Below the pieces are notes generated by a model. That model saw only the letters and a list, made by a program, of their open reading frames with translations, was not told the DNA's origin and searched no databases. The translations under genes and the position numbers were made by a program. Shown in pieces: positions 52,144-61,645 of a DNA stretch of 64,000 nt. The stretch lies in assembly GCA_046349035.1 (NCBI GenBank), contig JAXMDC010000003.1, positions 682,001 through 746,000 of the forward strand, written 5' to 3'. Within the stretch, counting starts at the first letter, position 1. Every line of letters begins with the position of its first letter. The stretch is from JAXMDC01 sp046349035 (GTDB lineage Bacteria; Pseudomonadota; Alphaproteobacteria; Rhizobiales; Kaistiaceae).

Positions 52144-55100
52144 TCAGCCGGTGCCGAGGTGGCGGCGGGCACGCCGCACCCACTGGTGGGTAAGCTTCTC
52201 TTGCAGGCTGTTCTGACCGAGACGGGCGCGAAGCGAGGGGAAATCCAGCGTGTCGAGATCCTGGTCCTGGTTGGCGCAGGCAAAGACGATGGTCTCGACC
52301 CCGCTCGCCGGATCCACGTGACGCTGCAGGCACTGGGCGCAAATCTCCTTCATCATGCATTGCATCGGGGCGTTGACCGAGGCGATGCCGATGTGGTCGG
52401 GCTTGAGCTTGCCGGCAAGCACGCCGTGGCGGGCAGCGGCGACGGCGGCCATCATTCCGTCCGAGCCGATGGCGATGACGCGATCGACCGCGAACAAGGC
52501 GATCGGCTGCGGCCCGAGCGCGCCCTCGGCATAGGCCGAAAGCGCCTGCACGATGTTGCCGACGAAGGTCATGTCGCCGGCCCGACCGGGGGTGAAGCCG
52601 GGCGCCTGGTCGCAGCACCAGACGATAGTATCGGCCGCCCGCTCCAACTCGGCGACCTTGTAGCGATCGACCGGCTGCCGGTAGCCGGCGAAGTAAAGCA
52701 CGCGGCAGCCGGCGGCGCGCATCGCCTGGCCGATCGAGAACAGAACGGCGTTGCCGAGGCCGCCGCCGACGAGAAGAACAGTCTCGCCGCGCGGGATTTC
52801 CGTCGGCGCACCGCTCGGGCCCATCAACACCACCGGCTCGCCGGGCTTCAGGTCGGCGGTGAGATCAGACGAGCCGCCCATTTCAAGGACAATGAGGGAG
52901 AGGAGCCCGGCCTTGCGATCGACCGAGGCTCCGGTCAGAGCCAAGCCTTCCATGGCGAGGCGGGTTCCATCGGCCTTCGGTGCCAGGGCTTCGTAGTTCT
53001 GCAGGCGGAAGAACTGCCCCGGCTGGAATGCAGCCGCCGCGAGTGGCGCTTCGACAACGACCTCGACGATGTTGGGCGCCAAACGCACGACGTCCTTGAC
53101 CCGCGGGTGTAAGGAGCGGTTGAGCCTCGCCAACAGCGCGGCGGGATCGCCCTTCGGCGCGGGCAACTGCTCCAGCGCGCGGCTGACGACCGGGTAACCG
53201 CGGAGGGCGCTCGCCATCGCCTTGACGACGTTGCCGGCGAAGGACGGGTGGAGATCGCCGAAGAAGCTGATCGCCCGGCCGTCGGGGCGGAGGCTCGTGA
53301 GCACGCGAGCCTCGCGCGGCTTGGCCGACTTCTCGGGACTGGCGGCATTTCCGGCCTCGTCAATGGCGCGGAAATAGCGGCCGTCGAGCAGCACGGCGGT
53401 CGGGTCTTCGCGATTGAGCACCGTGTTCGGCTGGGTGCCGGCAGCCACAAGGATGGTGCGGGCGGGGAGCGTCACCTCGAGGGTCGTCGCGTTGCCCGCC
53501 ACATCGGTCGCTGTCACTTTGCCGACGAGCGCTGCAGCCTGGCCAAAGCGGTCGAGCTTCACTTCGCCTGGCGTGAAGTTCTCGACGAAGCGGATGCCCT
53601 CTTCGAGGGCCTTGGCGACTTCCTCGTGGTTGGCGGTGTAGCTCGGCGCGTCGAGGAGACGGCGGCGATAGGCAAGGGTCGCGCCGCCCCAGGACTCGAG
53701 CAACTGCCGTAACCGCGGCTCGCGGCCCTCGCGGGTGGCTTCGGCGCGCTCATGCCGCAGGGCGCGGGCGTGGTCGAGCCACTCTTCGGCAAGCTCGCGC
53801 TCGGCCTCGCGCCAACCGGTGCGAACGGCGTCGGCTCCCTGCTCGGCGGCCAATGTCTCAAAACGCGCGAGGAACTTCTCGACCTCGACGGCGTAGTAGG
53901 CGAGGGCCTCGGTCGCCGTGTCGATACCGGTGAGACCGCCGCCGATCACCACCACCGGCAGCCGCACCTGCAGATTGGCGATGCTGTCGCTCTTGGCTGC
54001 GCCGGTCAGCTGCAGCGCCATCAGGAAATCGGATGCCTGGCGGACGCCGGGTGCGAGACCGTTCTTCATCGGCACAATGGTCGGCTTGCCGGCGCCGGCG
54101 CAGAGCGCGATGTGATCGAAGCCGAGGGCAAAGGCCTGCTCGACGGTGAGGGTGCCGCCGAAACGGACGCCACCGAACATCTGGAAGGCTTGGCGGCGCT
54201 CCAGGAGCAGGCGGACGATCTTCAGGAAGTTTTTGTCCCAGCGGACCGTGATCCCGTACTCGGCAACGCCGCCGAAGCCCGCCATCGCCCGATCGTCCAG
54301 CGGCTCGCGAAGGTCTTCGATGCGGCGGACCGGAGCGAAGCCGACGCGCGTGCCGTCGGCGGCAACGCCGGAGAGTCCGGGCGCCAGCGGCTCGATCTTG
54401 AGGCCGTCGACGGCGACCACGGTATGGCCGTCGTTCATCAGGTGATGGGAGAGGGTGAAGCCGGCGGGACCGAGGCCGACGACAAGGACCGTCCGGCCGC
54501 TGGGCGCCTTGGGAACGGGACGGCGGAGATTGAGCGGATTCCAGCGCGTCAGCAGGCTGTAGATTTCGAAGCCGAAGGGGAGGGCGAGGACGTCCTTGAG
54601 GACACGCGTCTCGACTTGCGGGATGTCGACCGGATCCTGCTTCTGAAAGATGCATGCCTTCATGCAGTCGTTGCAGATGCGGTGCCCGGTGGCGGCGCAC
54701 ATTGGGTTATCGACAACGACCGTGGCCAGCGCGCCGAGCGGATGCCCTTCCGCCTTGAGGAGGTTCATCTCGGAGATGCGCTCTTCCAGCGGGCAGCCGG
54801 TCAACTGCGCGCCGAACGCATTCGGCTTGAAGGCGCCGCTTTTCTCGCGAAGGCCCTTGGAGCAGGAGTCCTTGCCCTGATTGTGGCACCAGATACAGTA
54901 ATTGGCATGATCGAGTGCGCCGGTGAGGTCGGTGCCGCGATCGGTCAAGGCAAAACCGGCCCGCTGGCGCCGCTCTTCCTGCGGCAGGACGAGGCAGGCG
55001 ACGTCGCCGTGCATCTCGGTGGCGACGGGGACCAGGTGGGCAGCGTCGGTCTTGTGCGGATGGCGGAAAAGGACGCCGTGCTTGCGCAAATCGTGCGCTT

Positions 55101-55674
55101 CGGGCGCCAGGCTCGCCCAAGCAGCAAAACGAAGGGCGAGGTCGATGGCCTTGGAATTGGCCTGGTCGTCCTTCTGCCACTCGGTCACGCGTTCCGCGAA
55201 CAGGAGTTCGCTGAACGGCCCATCCAGCGCCGCCTCGAGCGCTTCGCGTAGGGCCTCCCCGTCGAACTCCGCCGCCTCGGCGTAAGCCTTGAGAGCGCGG
55301 CGCTGAATGAACAAGCGCTTGACGGTGTACAGCGGGGCCAGGCGCTGGTGCTGCTGCCGCAGGGCGGCCAGCTCTCCGCCGATACCAAACACCGTGCCGA
55401 GAAAGTCCTCAAGGTGGGGCGCAAGGGCAATCAGCAGTTCCGATTCGGCCTTGGCCTCGAGGGTGGAGGGGGCCGATCGCGCGGCGAGCAGGGCACCGCG
55501 AAGCTCTTCTGCACCGGCGCCAAGATACGCCAGGAATGCGGCGTCAAGCCGAAGGGCGCCCTCGCGGCTGTAGAGTTCGTCGAACGCAAGATCCGTTCCG
55601 AGCACCGGAACCGCCGGCTCGGGACCGACCGCCGGCGTCGCGGGCGACCCGGCCCCCTCGGGACCCAGTTCCAT
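52144..55674 (-). CDS. Large multi-domain FAD/Fe-S oxidoreductase (GltD plus PyrK-like)
   Basis: A 1176-residue protein from ATG 55674 (GGAAGG upstream). Residues of about 1-250 are helical and unassigned. Cys clusters follow (CIWCHNQGKDSC near 256; CNDCMKACIFQ near 328). A GltD-type FAD/NAD domain starts at TVLVVGLGPAGFTLSHHL (near 398) with a second nucleotide motif VVVIGGGLTGIDTATEAL. The C-terminal 330 residues are a ferredoxin-reductase domain of the PyrK type (FQPGQFFRLQNYE, ETVLLVGGGLGNAVLFSIG) ending in a Cys group (CMMKEICAQC). The subunit could shuttle electrons between NAD(P)H and an iron-sulfur partner. The physiological partner is unknown; relatives occur widely in alphaproteobacteria. 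Confidence 0.87.
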   Translation of the reverse strand: MELGPEGAGSPATPAVGPEPAVPVLGTDLAFDELYSREGALRLDAAFLAYLGAGAEELRGALLAARSAPSTLEAKAESELLIALAPHLEDFLGTVFGIGGELAALRQQHQRLAPLYTVKRLFIQRRALKAYAEAAEFDGEALREALEAALDGPFSELLFAERVTEWQKDDQANSKAIDLALRFAAWASLAPEAHDLRKHGVLFRHPHKTDAAHLVPVATEMHGDVACLVLPQEERRQRAGFALTDRGTDLTGALDHANYCIWCHNQGKDSCSKGLREKSGAFKPNAFGAQLTGCPLEERISEMNLLKAEGHPLGALATVVVDNPMCAATGHRICNDCMKACIFQKQDPVDIPQVETRVLKDVLALPFGFEIYSLLTRWNPLNLRRPVPKAPSGRTVLVVGLGPAGFTLSHHLMNDGHTVVAVDGLKIEPLAPGLSGVAADGTRVGFAPVRRIEDLREPLDDRAMAGFGGVAEYGITVRWDKNFLKIVRLLLERRQAFQMFGGVRFGGTLTVEQAFALGFDHIALCAGAGKPTIVPMKNGLAPGVRQASDFLMALQLTGAAKSDSIANLQVRLPVVVIGGGLTGIDTATEALAYYAVEVEKFLARFETLAAEQGADAVRTGWREAERELAEEWLDHARALRHERAEATREGREPRLRQLLESWGGATLAYRRRLLDAPSYTANHEEVAKALEEGIRFVENFTPGEVKLDRFGQAAALVGKVTATDVAGNATTLEVTLPARTILVAAGTQPNTVLNREDPTAVLLDGRYFRAIDEAGNAASPEKSAKPREARVLTSLRPDGRAISFFGDLHPSFAGNVVKAMASALRGYPVVSRALEQLPAPKGDPAALLARLNRSLHPRVKDVVRLAPNIVEVVVEAPLAAAAFQPGQFFRLQNYEALAPKADGTRLAMEGLALTGASVDRKAGLLSLIVLEMGGSSDLTADLKPGEPVVLMGPSGAPTEIPRGETVLLVGGGLGNAVLFSIGQAMRAAGCRVLYFAGYRQPVDRYKVAELERAADTIVWCCDQAPGFTPGRAGDMTFVGNIVQALSAYAEGALGPQPIALFAVDRVIAIGSDGMMAAVAAARHGVLAGKLKPDHIGIASVNAPMQCMMKEICAQCLQRHVDPASGVETIVFACANQDQDLDTLDFPSLRARLGQNSLQEKLTHQWVRRARRHLGTG

Positions 55675-55887
55675 CACACCTTCCGTGGAGCGGATGCCAG
55701 CCGCGACGAGGCGCGGGCGGGCAGGACGCGGGCTTATAAACCAAGGCAAGGACGCCTGCCAGCCCGGGACCGGCCTTGCTTGTCAGTAGCCGGCAAGCTG
55801 TTAGAGTGGTTGCCGACAAAGGCAATCAGAGGCTTCCAACCGGGCGGGCGGCATCGCTGCTGCGCCTAGGAAGCCGAGGGATCAACG

Positions 55888-57222
55888 GTGCAGAGGGGCG
55901 AGGACGATCCGCCAGGAGCGGGTCGCAGTTCGCCCGCTGGCGAGTCGATGGCAGGTCCCCGACCCGGGCCAGCCGGACCGGATGGCGCGCCGACGCGCAG
56001 TCCGGGTCGCCCGCAGAGCGGGAAGCGACGCCGCCGCCGCAAGCGGCGATCCGTGTTTGCAGCGGTGGCGCCGCGGCAGCAGGCGTCGGCGCATGCTCCG
56101 AAGCGACCGCCAAATCTCGGCGAGCAAGCTCCCGCCGCGCCGGCGGCAGAAAGCAGGGCTTCCAGCCCCACGGTCGGAACACCAATCGAGGCGTCGTTTT
56201 ATGGGGCCCTCGATCTCGGCACCAATAACTGTCGGCTCCTGATCGCCGCGCCGCGCGGACGCGGTTTCCGCGTCGTCGACGCCTTCTCCCGCATCGTGCG
56301 GCTGGGCGAGGGGGTCGGGGCGACCGGGCGACTCAGCGAGGCAGCGATGACGCGCGCTATCGCTGCGCTCAAGAACTGTCGCGACAAGCTGGTGCAGCGG
56401 GGCGTGGTGCGGTCGCGACTGATCGCTACCGAAGCCTGCCGGGCAGCCGACAACGGCGCGGACTTCCTCGGCCGGGTCGAGGCGGAAACCGGTCTGGCGC
56501 TCGAAATCGTCTCGCGGGAGACCGAGGCCCGCCTGGCCGTAGCCGGCTGCGCCTCGTTGATCGATCCCAGCGCCGAAGGGGCGATCCTGTTCGACATCGG
56601 TGGAGGGTCCACAGAGGTCGTTTGGATCGACCTGACGCCGGCGCCCGGCGCTCCGCGGCGCCGGACGGCGGAGCGGATTCGGTCCTGGTCATCCCTGCCG
56701 GTGGGGGTGGTGTCCCTAGCCGATCGCTATGGCGGGGAAGACGTGAGCACGGAAAAATACGAGGCCATGGTGGGGGAAGTGCTCGCGCTTATCGAGGCGT
56801 TCCCTCAGAAGGAAGAGCTCGGCGCAGCTGTCGCGGCGGGTGGAATTCACATGCTCGGAACGTCGGGCACTGTGACGACGCTGGCTGGGATGCACCTCGG
56901 GCTGCCGCGCTACGATCGCCGGCAGGTCGACGGGGTCTGGATGCGGGACGAGGACGTTCGATTGATGATTGGGAGGTTACTCTGTGCCAGTTACGTCGAT
57001 CGCGTGGCTCATCCGTGCATCGGGCGCGAGCGGGCCGATCTGGTGCTCGGCGGCTGCGCTATCTTGGACGCAATCCTCAGGCGCTGGCCGTGCCAACGCT
57101 TGAGAGTGGCCGATCGCGGCTTACGCGAGGGGATGCTTATCGAGTTGATGGCTGAAGACGGGGTCTGGCACCGCCGGTCCGACCGGGCGAGCAATCCGAA
57201 CGGTGGCGAACGGCATGGCTGA
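55888..57222 (+). CDS. Ppx/GppA phosphatase family protein
   Basis: About 444 residues from GTG 55888 (GAGGG upstream). A basic, Pro/Arg-rich N-terminal leader of about 100 residues (SGKRRRRRKRRS) precedes the Ppx/GppA fold: YGALDLGTNNCRLLIAAP, RLGEGVGATGRLSE, IATEACRAADNG and the phosphate loop DIGGGSTEVVW. Family enzymes hydrolyse polyphosphate or guanosine pentaphosphate. The polyP-binding C-terminal domain of full-length Ppx is absent, as in short alphaproteobacterial members. Its stop overlaps the rlmE start by 8 bases, a common arrangement in alphaproteobacteria. Confidence 0.93.
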   Translation: MQRGEDDPPGAGRSSPAGESMAGPRPGPAGPDGAPTRSPGRPQSGKRRRRRKRRSVFAAVAPRQQASAHAPKRPPNLGEQAPAAPAAESRASSPTVGTPIEASFYGALDLGTNNCRLLIAAPRGRGFRVVDAFSRIVRLGEGVGATGRLSEAAMTRAIAALKNCRDKLVQRGVVRSRLIATEACRAADNGADFLGRVEAETGLALEIVSRETEARLAVAGCASLIDPSAEGAILFDIGGGSTEVVWIDLTPAPGAPRRRTAERIRSWSSLPVGVVSLADRYGGEDVSTEKYEAMVGEVLALIEAFPQKEELGAAVAAGGIHMLGTSGTVTTLAGMHLGLPRYDRRQVDGVWMRDEDVRLMIGRLLCASYVDRVAHPCIGRERADLVLGGCAILDAILRRWPCQRLRVADRGLREGMLIELMAEDGVWHRRSDRASNPNGGERHG

Positions 57223-57913
57223 GCAACGCGGACGCGGCGATCGCGCCCTGCGCGTGCGGGTGAAAACGGCGGGGAAGCGCACGCCATCCTCGACCCGCTG
57301 GCTGGAGCGGCAACTTAACGACCCGTATGTGGCGCGCGCCCGCCGCGAGGGCTATCGCTCGCGATCGGCCTTCAAGCTGATCGAGATCGACGACCGCTAT
57401 CACCTGTTGGCGCCCGGGCGACGGGTCCTCGACCTCGGCGCGGCGCCGGGCGGGTGGTGTCAAGTCGCGGTGGCGCGGGTGAAATCGACCGCGGCAAAGC
57501 CGCTGGTCGTTGGGGTCGATATTTTGCCGATGGAGCCGGTCCCGGGGCTGACCGTCCTGACGCTGGACGTGCTCGCCGAGGGGGCCGAGGAGGCGATCCG
57601 TTCGGCGCTTGGCGGTAACGCCGACCTCGTGCTTTCCGATATGGCCGCCGCCACCACCGGCCATCGTCCCACGGACCACCTGCGGACGGTCAACCTCTTC
57701 GAAGCCGCGGCCGACATCGCCCGCCGCTTTCTCGTTCCCGGTGGGACATTCCTCGCCAAGGTCTTTCAGGGCGGCACCGAGGGGCCGTTGCTGGCGGCGC
57801 TGAAACGCGATTTCGCCAGCGTGCGGCACGTCAAGCCGAAGGCCAGCCGCCAGGAATCGGTGGAGCTTTATGTGCTGGCCCAGGGCTACAGGCCGACCTC
57901 GCCGTCTGGCTAG
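57215..57913 (+). CDS. rlmE: 23S rRNA 2'-O-uridine methyltransferase RlmE
   Basis: A 232-residue FtsJ/RlmE protein. The catalytic set is visible: Lys in YRSRSAFKLIEID, the SAM loop VLDLGAAPGGWCQVAV, Asp in LVLSDMAAATTGH, Lys in FLAKVFQGG and Glu in ESVELYVLA. It methylates U2552 of 23S rRNA during large-subunit assembly. The ATG at 57215 is preferred over the GTG at 57203 because it lies at the family N-terminus. The stop region overlaps the 3' end of the convergent MFS gene by 4 bases. Confidence 0.95.
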   Translation: MAEQRGRGDRALRVRVKTAGKRTPSSTRWLERQLNDPYVARARREGYRSRSAFKLIEIDDRYHLLAPGRRVLDLGAAPGGWCQVAVARVKSTAAKPLVVGVDILPMEPVPGLTVLTLDVLAEGAEEAIRSALGGNADLVLSDMAAATTGHRPTDHLRTVNLFEAAADIARRFLVPGGTFLAKVFQGGTEGPLLAALKRDFASVRHVKPKASRQESVELYVLAQGYRPTSPSG

Positions 57914-59403
57914 CCGCGTTCGCGCGCATCGGTGACCGGGTCGGCAGGGACGTGCGAATGTCCCGACATTTCCCTGCCGGCATCGCGGGGCAGCCGCAGG
58001 AAGAACGCGAGCGAAGCCAGCGTCACGGCGGCAATAGCGACGAAAGCCGGACCAAAATCGGCGGCTTCATCGAGGGTGCCGGAAGCCACGGTCGCCTGCA
58101 GCGCGAGGGCGGCCACGGTGATGCCAAGGCTCAGTGCCACCTGCTGAAACACACTGGCAAGGGTTGTGGCCTGGCTCAGGGAGGGTTCCGGCACCTCGGC
58201 GAAGGCCAAAGCGTTCGAGGCGGTGAACTGCATTGAGCGGAAGAAGCCGCCGATGAGCAGCAAGCCGACGATCAGTTGGAACGGCATGTCCGGGCGAAAA
58301 GCCGCCGGCAGTGAGACGAAGAGCGCGGCAATGCCGGCGTTGACGATGAGGACGCGGCGAAAGCCAAATTTCCGCAAGATCGGTGGCGCGGCAAATTTCA
58401 TCATGATCGCGCCAACGGCCGAGACAAAGGTGATCGAGCCGGACTGAAACGGCGTCAGGCCGAAGCCCAACTGCATCATCAGCGGCAACAGAAACGGAGT
58501 GGCGCCAACGCCCATGCGGAAAAGGAAGCCGCCAAGCACCGCGCCCCGGAACGTCGGCAGACGAAACAACGATAAATCGAGGATCGGTTTCGGCTCGATG
58601 CGGCTCCAGCGCCAGTAACCGATGAGAAGGGCCGCGCCCACCGCGAACAGGCCGGCATCGACCAGCGCGGTGGTCGCCCCCAGGCCTAAGGTTGTCGAGG
58701 CGGTCACCAATGCGGCGAGGCCGCCTGCGGACATCAAGAAGCCGGGGCGGTCGAACGGAACCTGCTCGCCGCGCAGGTTTGGCAGATAGAGCGTCGCCAG
58801 GACGATACCGAGCAGGCCTATCGGTAAGTTGATCCAGAAGATCCAACGCCATTCGAAATACGTCGTGATGAATCCGCCGAGGGGTGGACCGACGACCGGG
58901 CCGATAAGCGCCGGCACGGTCAGCCAAGCGAGCGCGCCGACCAGTTCGCTGCGAGGAATCGTTCGCAGGATGACCAGCCGCCCCACCGGCACCATCATCG
59001 CTCCACCCACTCCCTGGACGATGCGGCCGGCGACGAGGCCCGCGATGGTGCTCGAGAGACCGCACCAGATCGACCCGGCCAGGAAGAGCGAGATCGCCAA
59101 ACGAAAAACGTGCTTGGCGCCAAAGCGGTCGGCAAGCCAGCCGGACGCCGGCAGCGAAACGGCAAGGGCGAGGAGGTAAGAGGTAAGGGCAAGCTTAAGG
59201 CGGATCGGGTTCTCGTCGAAGTCGGCGGCGATCGCGGCCAGCGAGGTCGAGAGGACCGTCGAGTCGAGGTTCTCGATGAAAAGGGCGCATGCGACGATGA
59301 GCGGAAGGAGGTAACGTTGCGGAAGCCCGGGGCGCGCGGCACGTTCGTCCGCGGAGTCGCGCCGGCGCCCGGCCGCGGGGTCGTCGCCGCCGTCAGTGCG
59401 CAT
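57910..59403 (-). CDS. DHA2-type MFS multidrug exporter
   Basis: A 497-residue transporter with 14 predicted membrane segments. The DHA2 signature LDSTVLSTSLAAIAADF, the loop GWLADRFGAKHVFRLA, motif GRIVQGVGGAMMVPVGRLV and motif C GPVVGPPLGGFI are all present. Such proteins expel drugs or dyes using the proton gradient. The start is not certain: the first 28 residues are polar and lack homology. No regulator or adaptor is adjacent; guaB is divergent across a 250-base gap. Confidence 0.92.
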   Translation of the reverse strand: MRTDGGDDPAAGRRRDSADERAARPGLPQRYLLPLIVACALFIENLDSTVLSTSLAAIAADFDENPIRLKLALTSYLLALAVSLPASGWLADRFGAKHVFRLAISLFLAGSIWCGLSSTIAGLVAGRIVQGVGGAMMVPVGRLVILRTIPRSELVGALAWLTVPALIGPVVGPPLGGFITTYFEWRWIFWINLPIGLLGIVLATLYLPNLRGEQVPFDRPGFLMSAGGLAALVTASTTLGLGATTALVDAGLFAVGAALLIGYWRWSRIEPKPILDLSLFRLPTFRGAVLGGFLFRMGVGATPFLLPLMMQLGFGLTPFQSGSITFVSAVGAIMMKFAAPPILRKFGFRRVLIVNAGIAALFVSLPAAFRPDMPFQLIVGLLLIGGFFRSMQFTASNALAFAEVPEPSLSQATTLASVFQQVALSLGITVAALALQATVASGTLDEAADFGPAFVAIAAVTLASLAFFLRLPRDAGREMSGHSHVPADPVTDARERG

Positions 59404-59653
59404 TGCTCAAGGTGCCGGCGGGCCGGCGCAGCGAAAGGCTCAGGGCGCGCTCCGGGTGAGAGGCGAATCCCGCCGATACAATTCGGCGAAGTCGTAATGC
59501 CGCCGGCCGAAACGTCAAATTTACGCTTCGAGCTGGCCGCTTTGCCGAATCGGAGGGGCATGCTATTGACCCCCGCCAACCCTTGCCGAACCCGTCAAGC
59601 CCGCCGCTGGCAGTCTCGACCAGATATGGTTTCGGCACATCCGGAGTTTAGGG

Positions 59654-61147
59654 ATGGCAAGCATCGTCGAATCCGCGACCGGGCGCGAAGCCCTCACTTT
59701 TGACGATGTCCTGCTGCGGCCAGGGCACTCGGAGGTTCTACCGGCCGAGGCGGATCTTAGAACCCGGATCAGTCGCGACCTCGAACTCAATCTGCCGATC
59801 CTCTCGGCCGCCATGGACACGGTGACCGAAGCTCGCCTGGCCATCGCTATGGCCCAGGCCGGCGGGATAGGCGTTATCCACCGCAACCTTTCGCCAGAGC
59901 GCCAGGCCGAGGAAGTCCGTCAGGTGAAGAAGTTCGAATCGGGAATGGTGGTCAACCCGGTTACCATCGGACCCGACGCAACGCTCGCCGAGGCACGGGC
60001 GCTGATGCGCAGCCACGGGATCTCGGGAATTCCGGTCGTGGCGCAGAGCAGCGGACGGAGCGGGCGGCTCCTCGGCATCCTCACCAATCGCGACGTGCGC
60101 TTCGCCACCGACCAGCGCGAGAAGGTGTCGGCGCTCATGACCAAGGACAATCTGGTCACGGTCAACGAAAGCGTTGGCCAGGACGAGGCCAAGCGTTTGC
60201 TCCACCAGCATCGGATCGAAAAGCTGCTGGTGGTCGACAAAGATTATCGCTGTGTAGGCCTGATCACCGTCAAAGACATCGAGAAGTCCCGCCTTAACCC
60301 ACATGCCGCCAAGGACGAGCACGGGCGGCTGCGGGTTGCCGCCGCGACTACGGTCGGCGAGGACGGTATCGTCCGCACCGAGGCGCTGATCGATGCCGGG
60401 GTCGATGTGGTGATCGTCGACACCGCCCACGGCCACTCGCAGCGAGTCCTGGACGCGGTGACCAGGGCGAAGCGACTGTCCAACCAGGTTCAAGTGATTG
60501 CCGGCAATGTGGCGACCGGCGACGGCGCGCGAGCGCTGATCGACGCGGGCGCCGATGCGGTGAAGGTCGGCATCGGTCCCGGCTCGATCTGCACGACACG
60601 GATCGTCGCCGGCGTCGGTGTTCCGCAACTGACGGCGATCATGGACGCGACCGCTGTCGCCGACCGTGCGGGCGTCCCCATCATCGCCGACGGCGGCATC
60701 AAATATTCAGGCGACCTCGCCAAGGCATTGGCGGCTGGAGCGGCGGCGGCAATGGTCGGCTCGCTTCTCGCCGGCACGGACGAGAGTCCCGGCGAGGTCT
60801 ATCTGCACCAGGGACGCTCGTACAAAGCCTATCGTGGCATGGGCTCGGTGGGAGCGATGGCGCGGGGGTCGGCCGACCGCTACTTCCAGGCCGAAATACG
60901 GGATTCGCTGAAGCTGGTGCCAGAGGGGGTCGAGGGGCAGGTGCCTTACAAGGGCCCGGTCGCGGGCGTCCTCCACCAGTTGGCTGGCGGGTTACGCGCG
61001 GCCATGGGTTATGTCGGGGCCGCCGATCTCGCAGCATTCCGGCAGAAGGCAACGTTTGTAAGGATTTCGACGGCGGGGCTGGGCGAGAGCCACGTCCACG
61101 GTGTGACGATAACCAGGGAAAGCCCGAACTACTCGGGCACGGTCTGA
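59654..61147 (+). CDS. guaB: IMP dehydrogenase
   Basis: A 497-residue enzyme of the usual size. It contains EALTFDDVLLRPGHSEVLP, a pair of CBS domains (about 95-210), VDVVIVDTAHGHSQRVLDAV and the catalytic loop GPGSICTTRIVAGVG with the active Cys near residue 312. The flap ends RYFQ and Glu/Gly-rich motifs are typical. It oxidises IMP to XMP with NAD, the committed step of GMP synthesis in the cytoplasm. It is followed on the same strand by MAPEG, rsmB and guaA, the conserved alphaproteobacterial order. Confidence 0.98.
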   Translation: MASIVESATGREALTFDDVLLRPGHSEVLPAEADLRTRISRDLELNLPILSAAMDTVTEARLAIAMAQAGGIGVIHRNLSPERQAEEVRQVKKFESGMVVNPVTIGPDATLAEARALMRSHGISGIPVVAQSSGRSGRLLGILTNRDVRFATDQREKVSALMTKDNLVTVNESVGQDEAKRLLHQHRIEKLLVVDKDYRCVGLITVKDIEKSRLNPHAAKDEHGRLRVAAATTVGEDGIVRTEALIDAGVDVVIVDTAHGHSQRVLDAVTRAKRLSNQVQVIAGNVATGDGARALIDAGADAVKVGIGPGSICTTRIVAGVGVPQLTAIMDATAVADRAGVPIIADGGIKYSGDLAKALAAGAAAAMVGSLLAGTDESPGEVYLHQGRSYKAYRGMGSVGAMARGSADRYFQAEIRDSLKLVPEGVEGQVPYKGPVAGVLHQLAGGLRAAMGYVGAADLAAFRQKATFVRISTAGLGESHVHGVTITRESPNYSGTV

Positions 61148-61171
61148 TCCGAACGCACAAAGGGGGCATGG

Positions 61172-61594
61172 GTGATCAACGCAACTGTCATTCTGGCACC
61201 GTTGCTTGTTGAGGTTGCGTTGACGTTCGGGTTGCTGTTCTGGAGTGGGGCCATGCGGGTGCAGGCGGTGCTGCGCGGCGGTCCCGACCGCGACGCGGCC
61301 CTGCGCGATGCGCTGACCGCGCCGGCTGTCGGGCGCATCGGCGAAGCGGCGCGCGGCGAAATGGAGATGCCGGCGCTCTTCTACCTGGTGGTGGTGCTGT
61401 CGCAGCTGACTGCGACCGCCTCGATGGTTCTGGTGGCGCTGTTCTGGGTTTTCGTGGCAACGCGCCTGGCCTATGTGCTCATCGAACTGACCACGAACGA
61501 CAAGGGCCGGCGCTTCCTGCTGCATTGGTTAGGGGTTGCGGTGCTGGGCGCGACCTGGGTGGTGTTTGCTGCGAGGATCTTGTTCGATGTTTGA
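61172..61594 (+). CDS. MAPEG-family membrane protein
   Basis: A 140-residue protein from GTG 61172 with AGGGGG upstream. Four hydrophobic segments fit the MAPEG fold, and the pattern EMPALFYLVVVLSQLT, then VFVATRLAYVLIELTTND, matches the family core. Eukaryotic relatives are glutathione transferases and leukotriene enzymes; bacterial roles are unknown. It lies between guaB and rsmB, as in many alphaproteobacteria. Confidence 0.88.
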   Translation: MINATVILAPLLVEVALTFGLLFWSGAMRVQAVLRGGPDRDAALRDALTAPAVGRIGEAARGEMEMPALFYLVVVLSQLTATASMVLVALFWVFVATRLAYVLIELTTNDKGRRFLLHWLGVAVLGATWVVFAARILFDV

Positions 61595-61645
61595 CGCTGC
61601 CGCGCTCACCATCGGCGATCCCGCCCCACTGGGCGGTCGTCTGCC

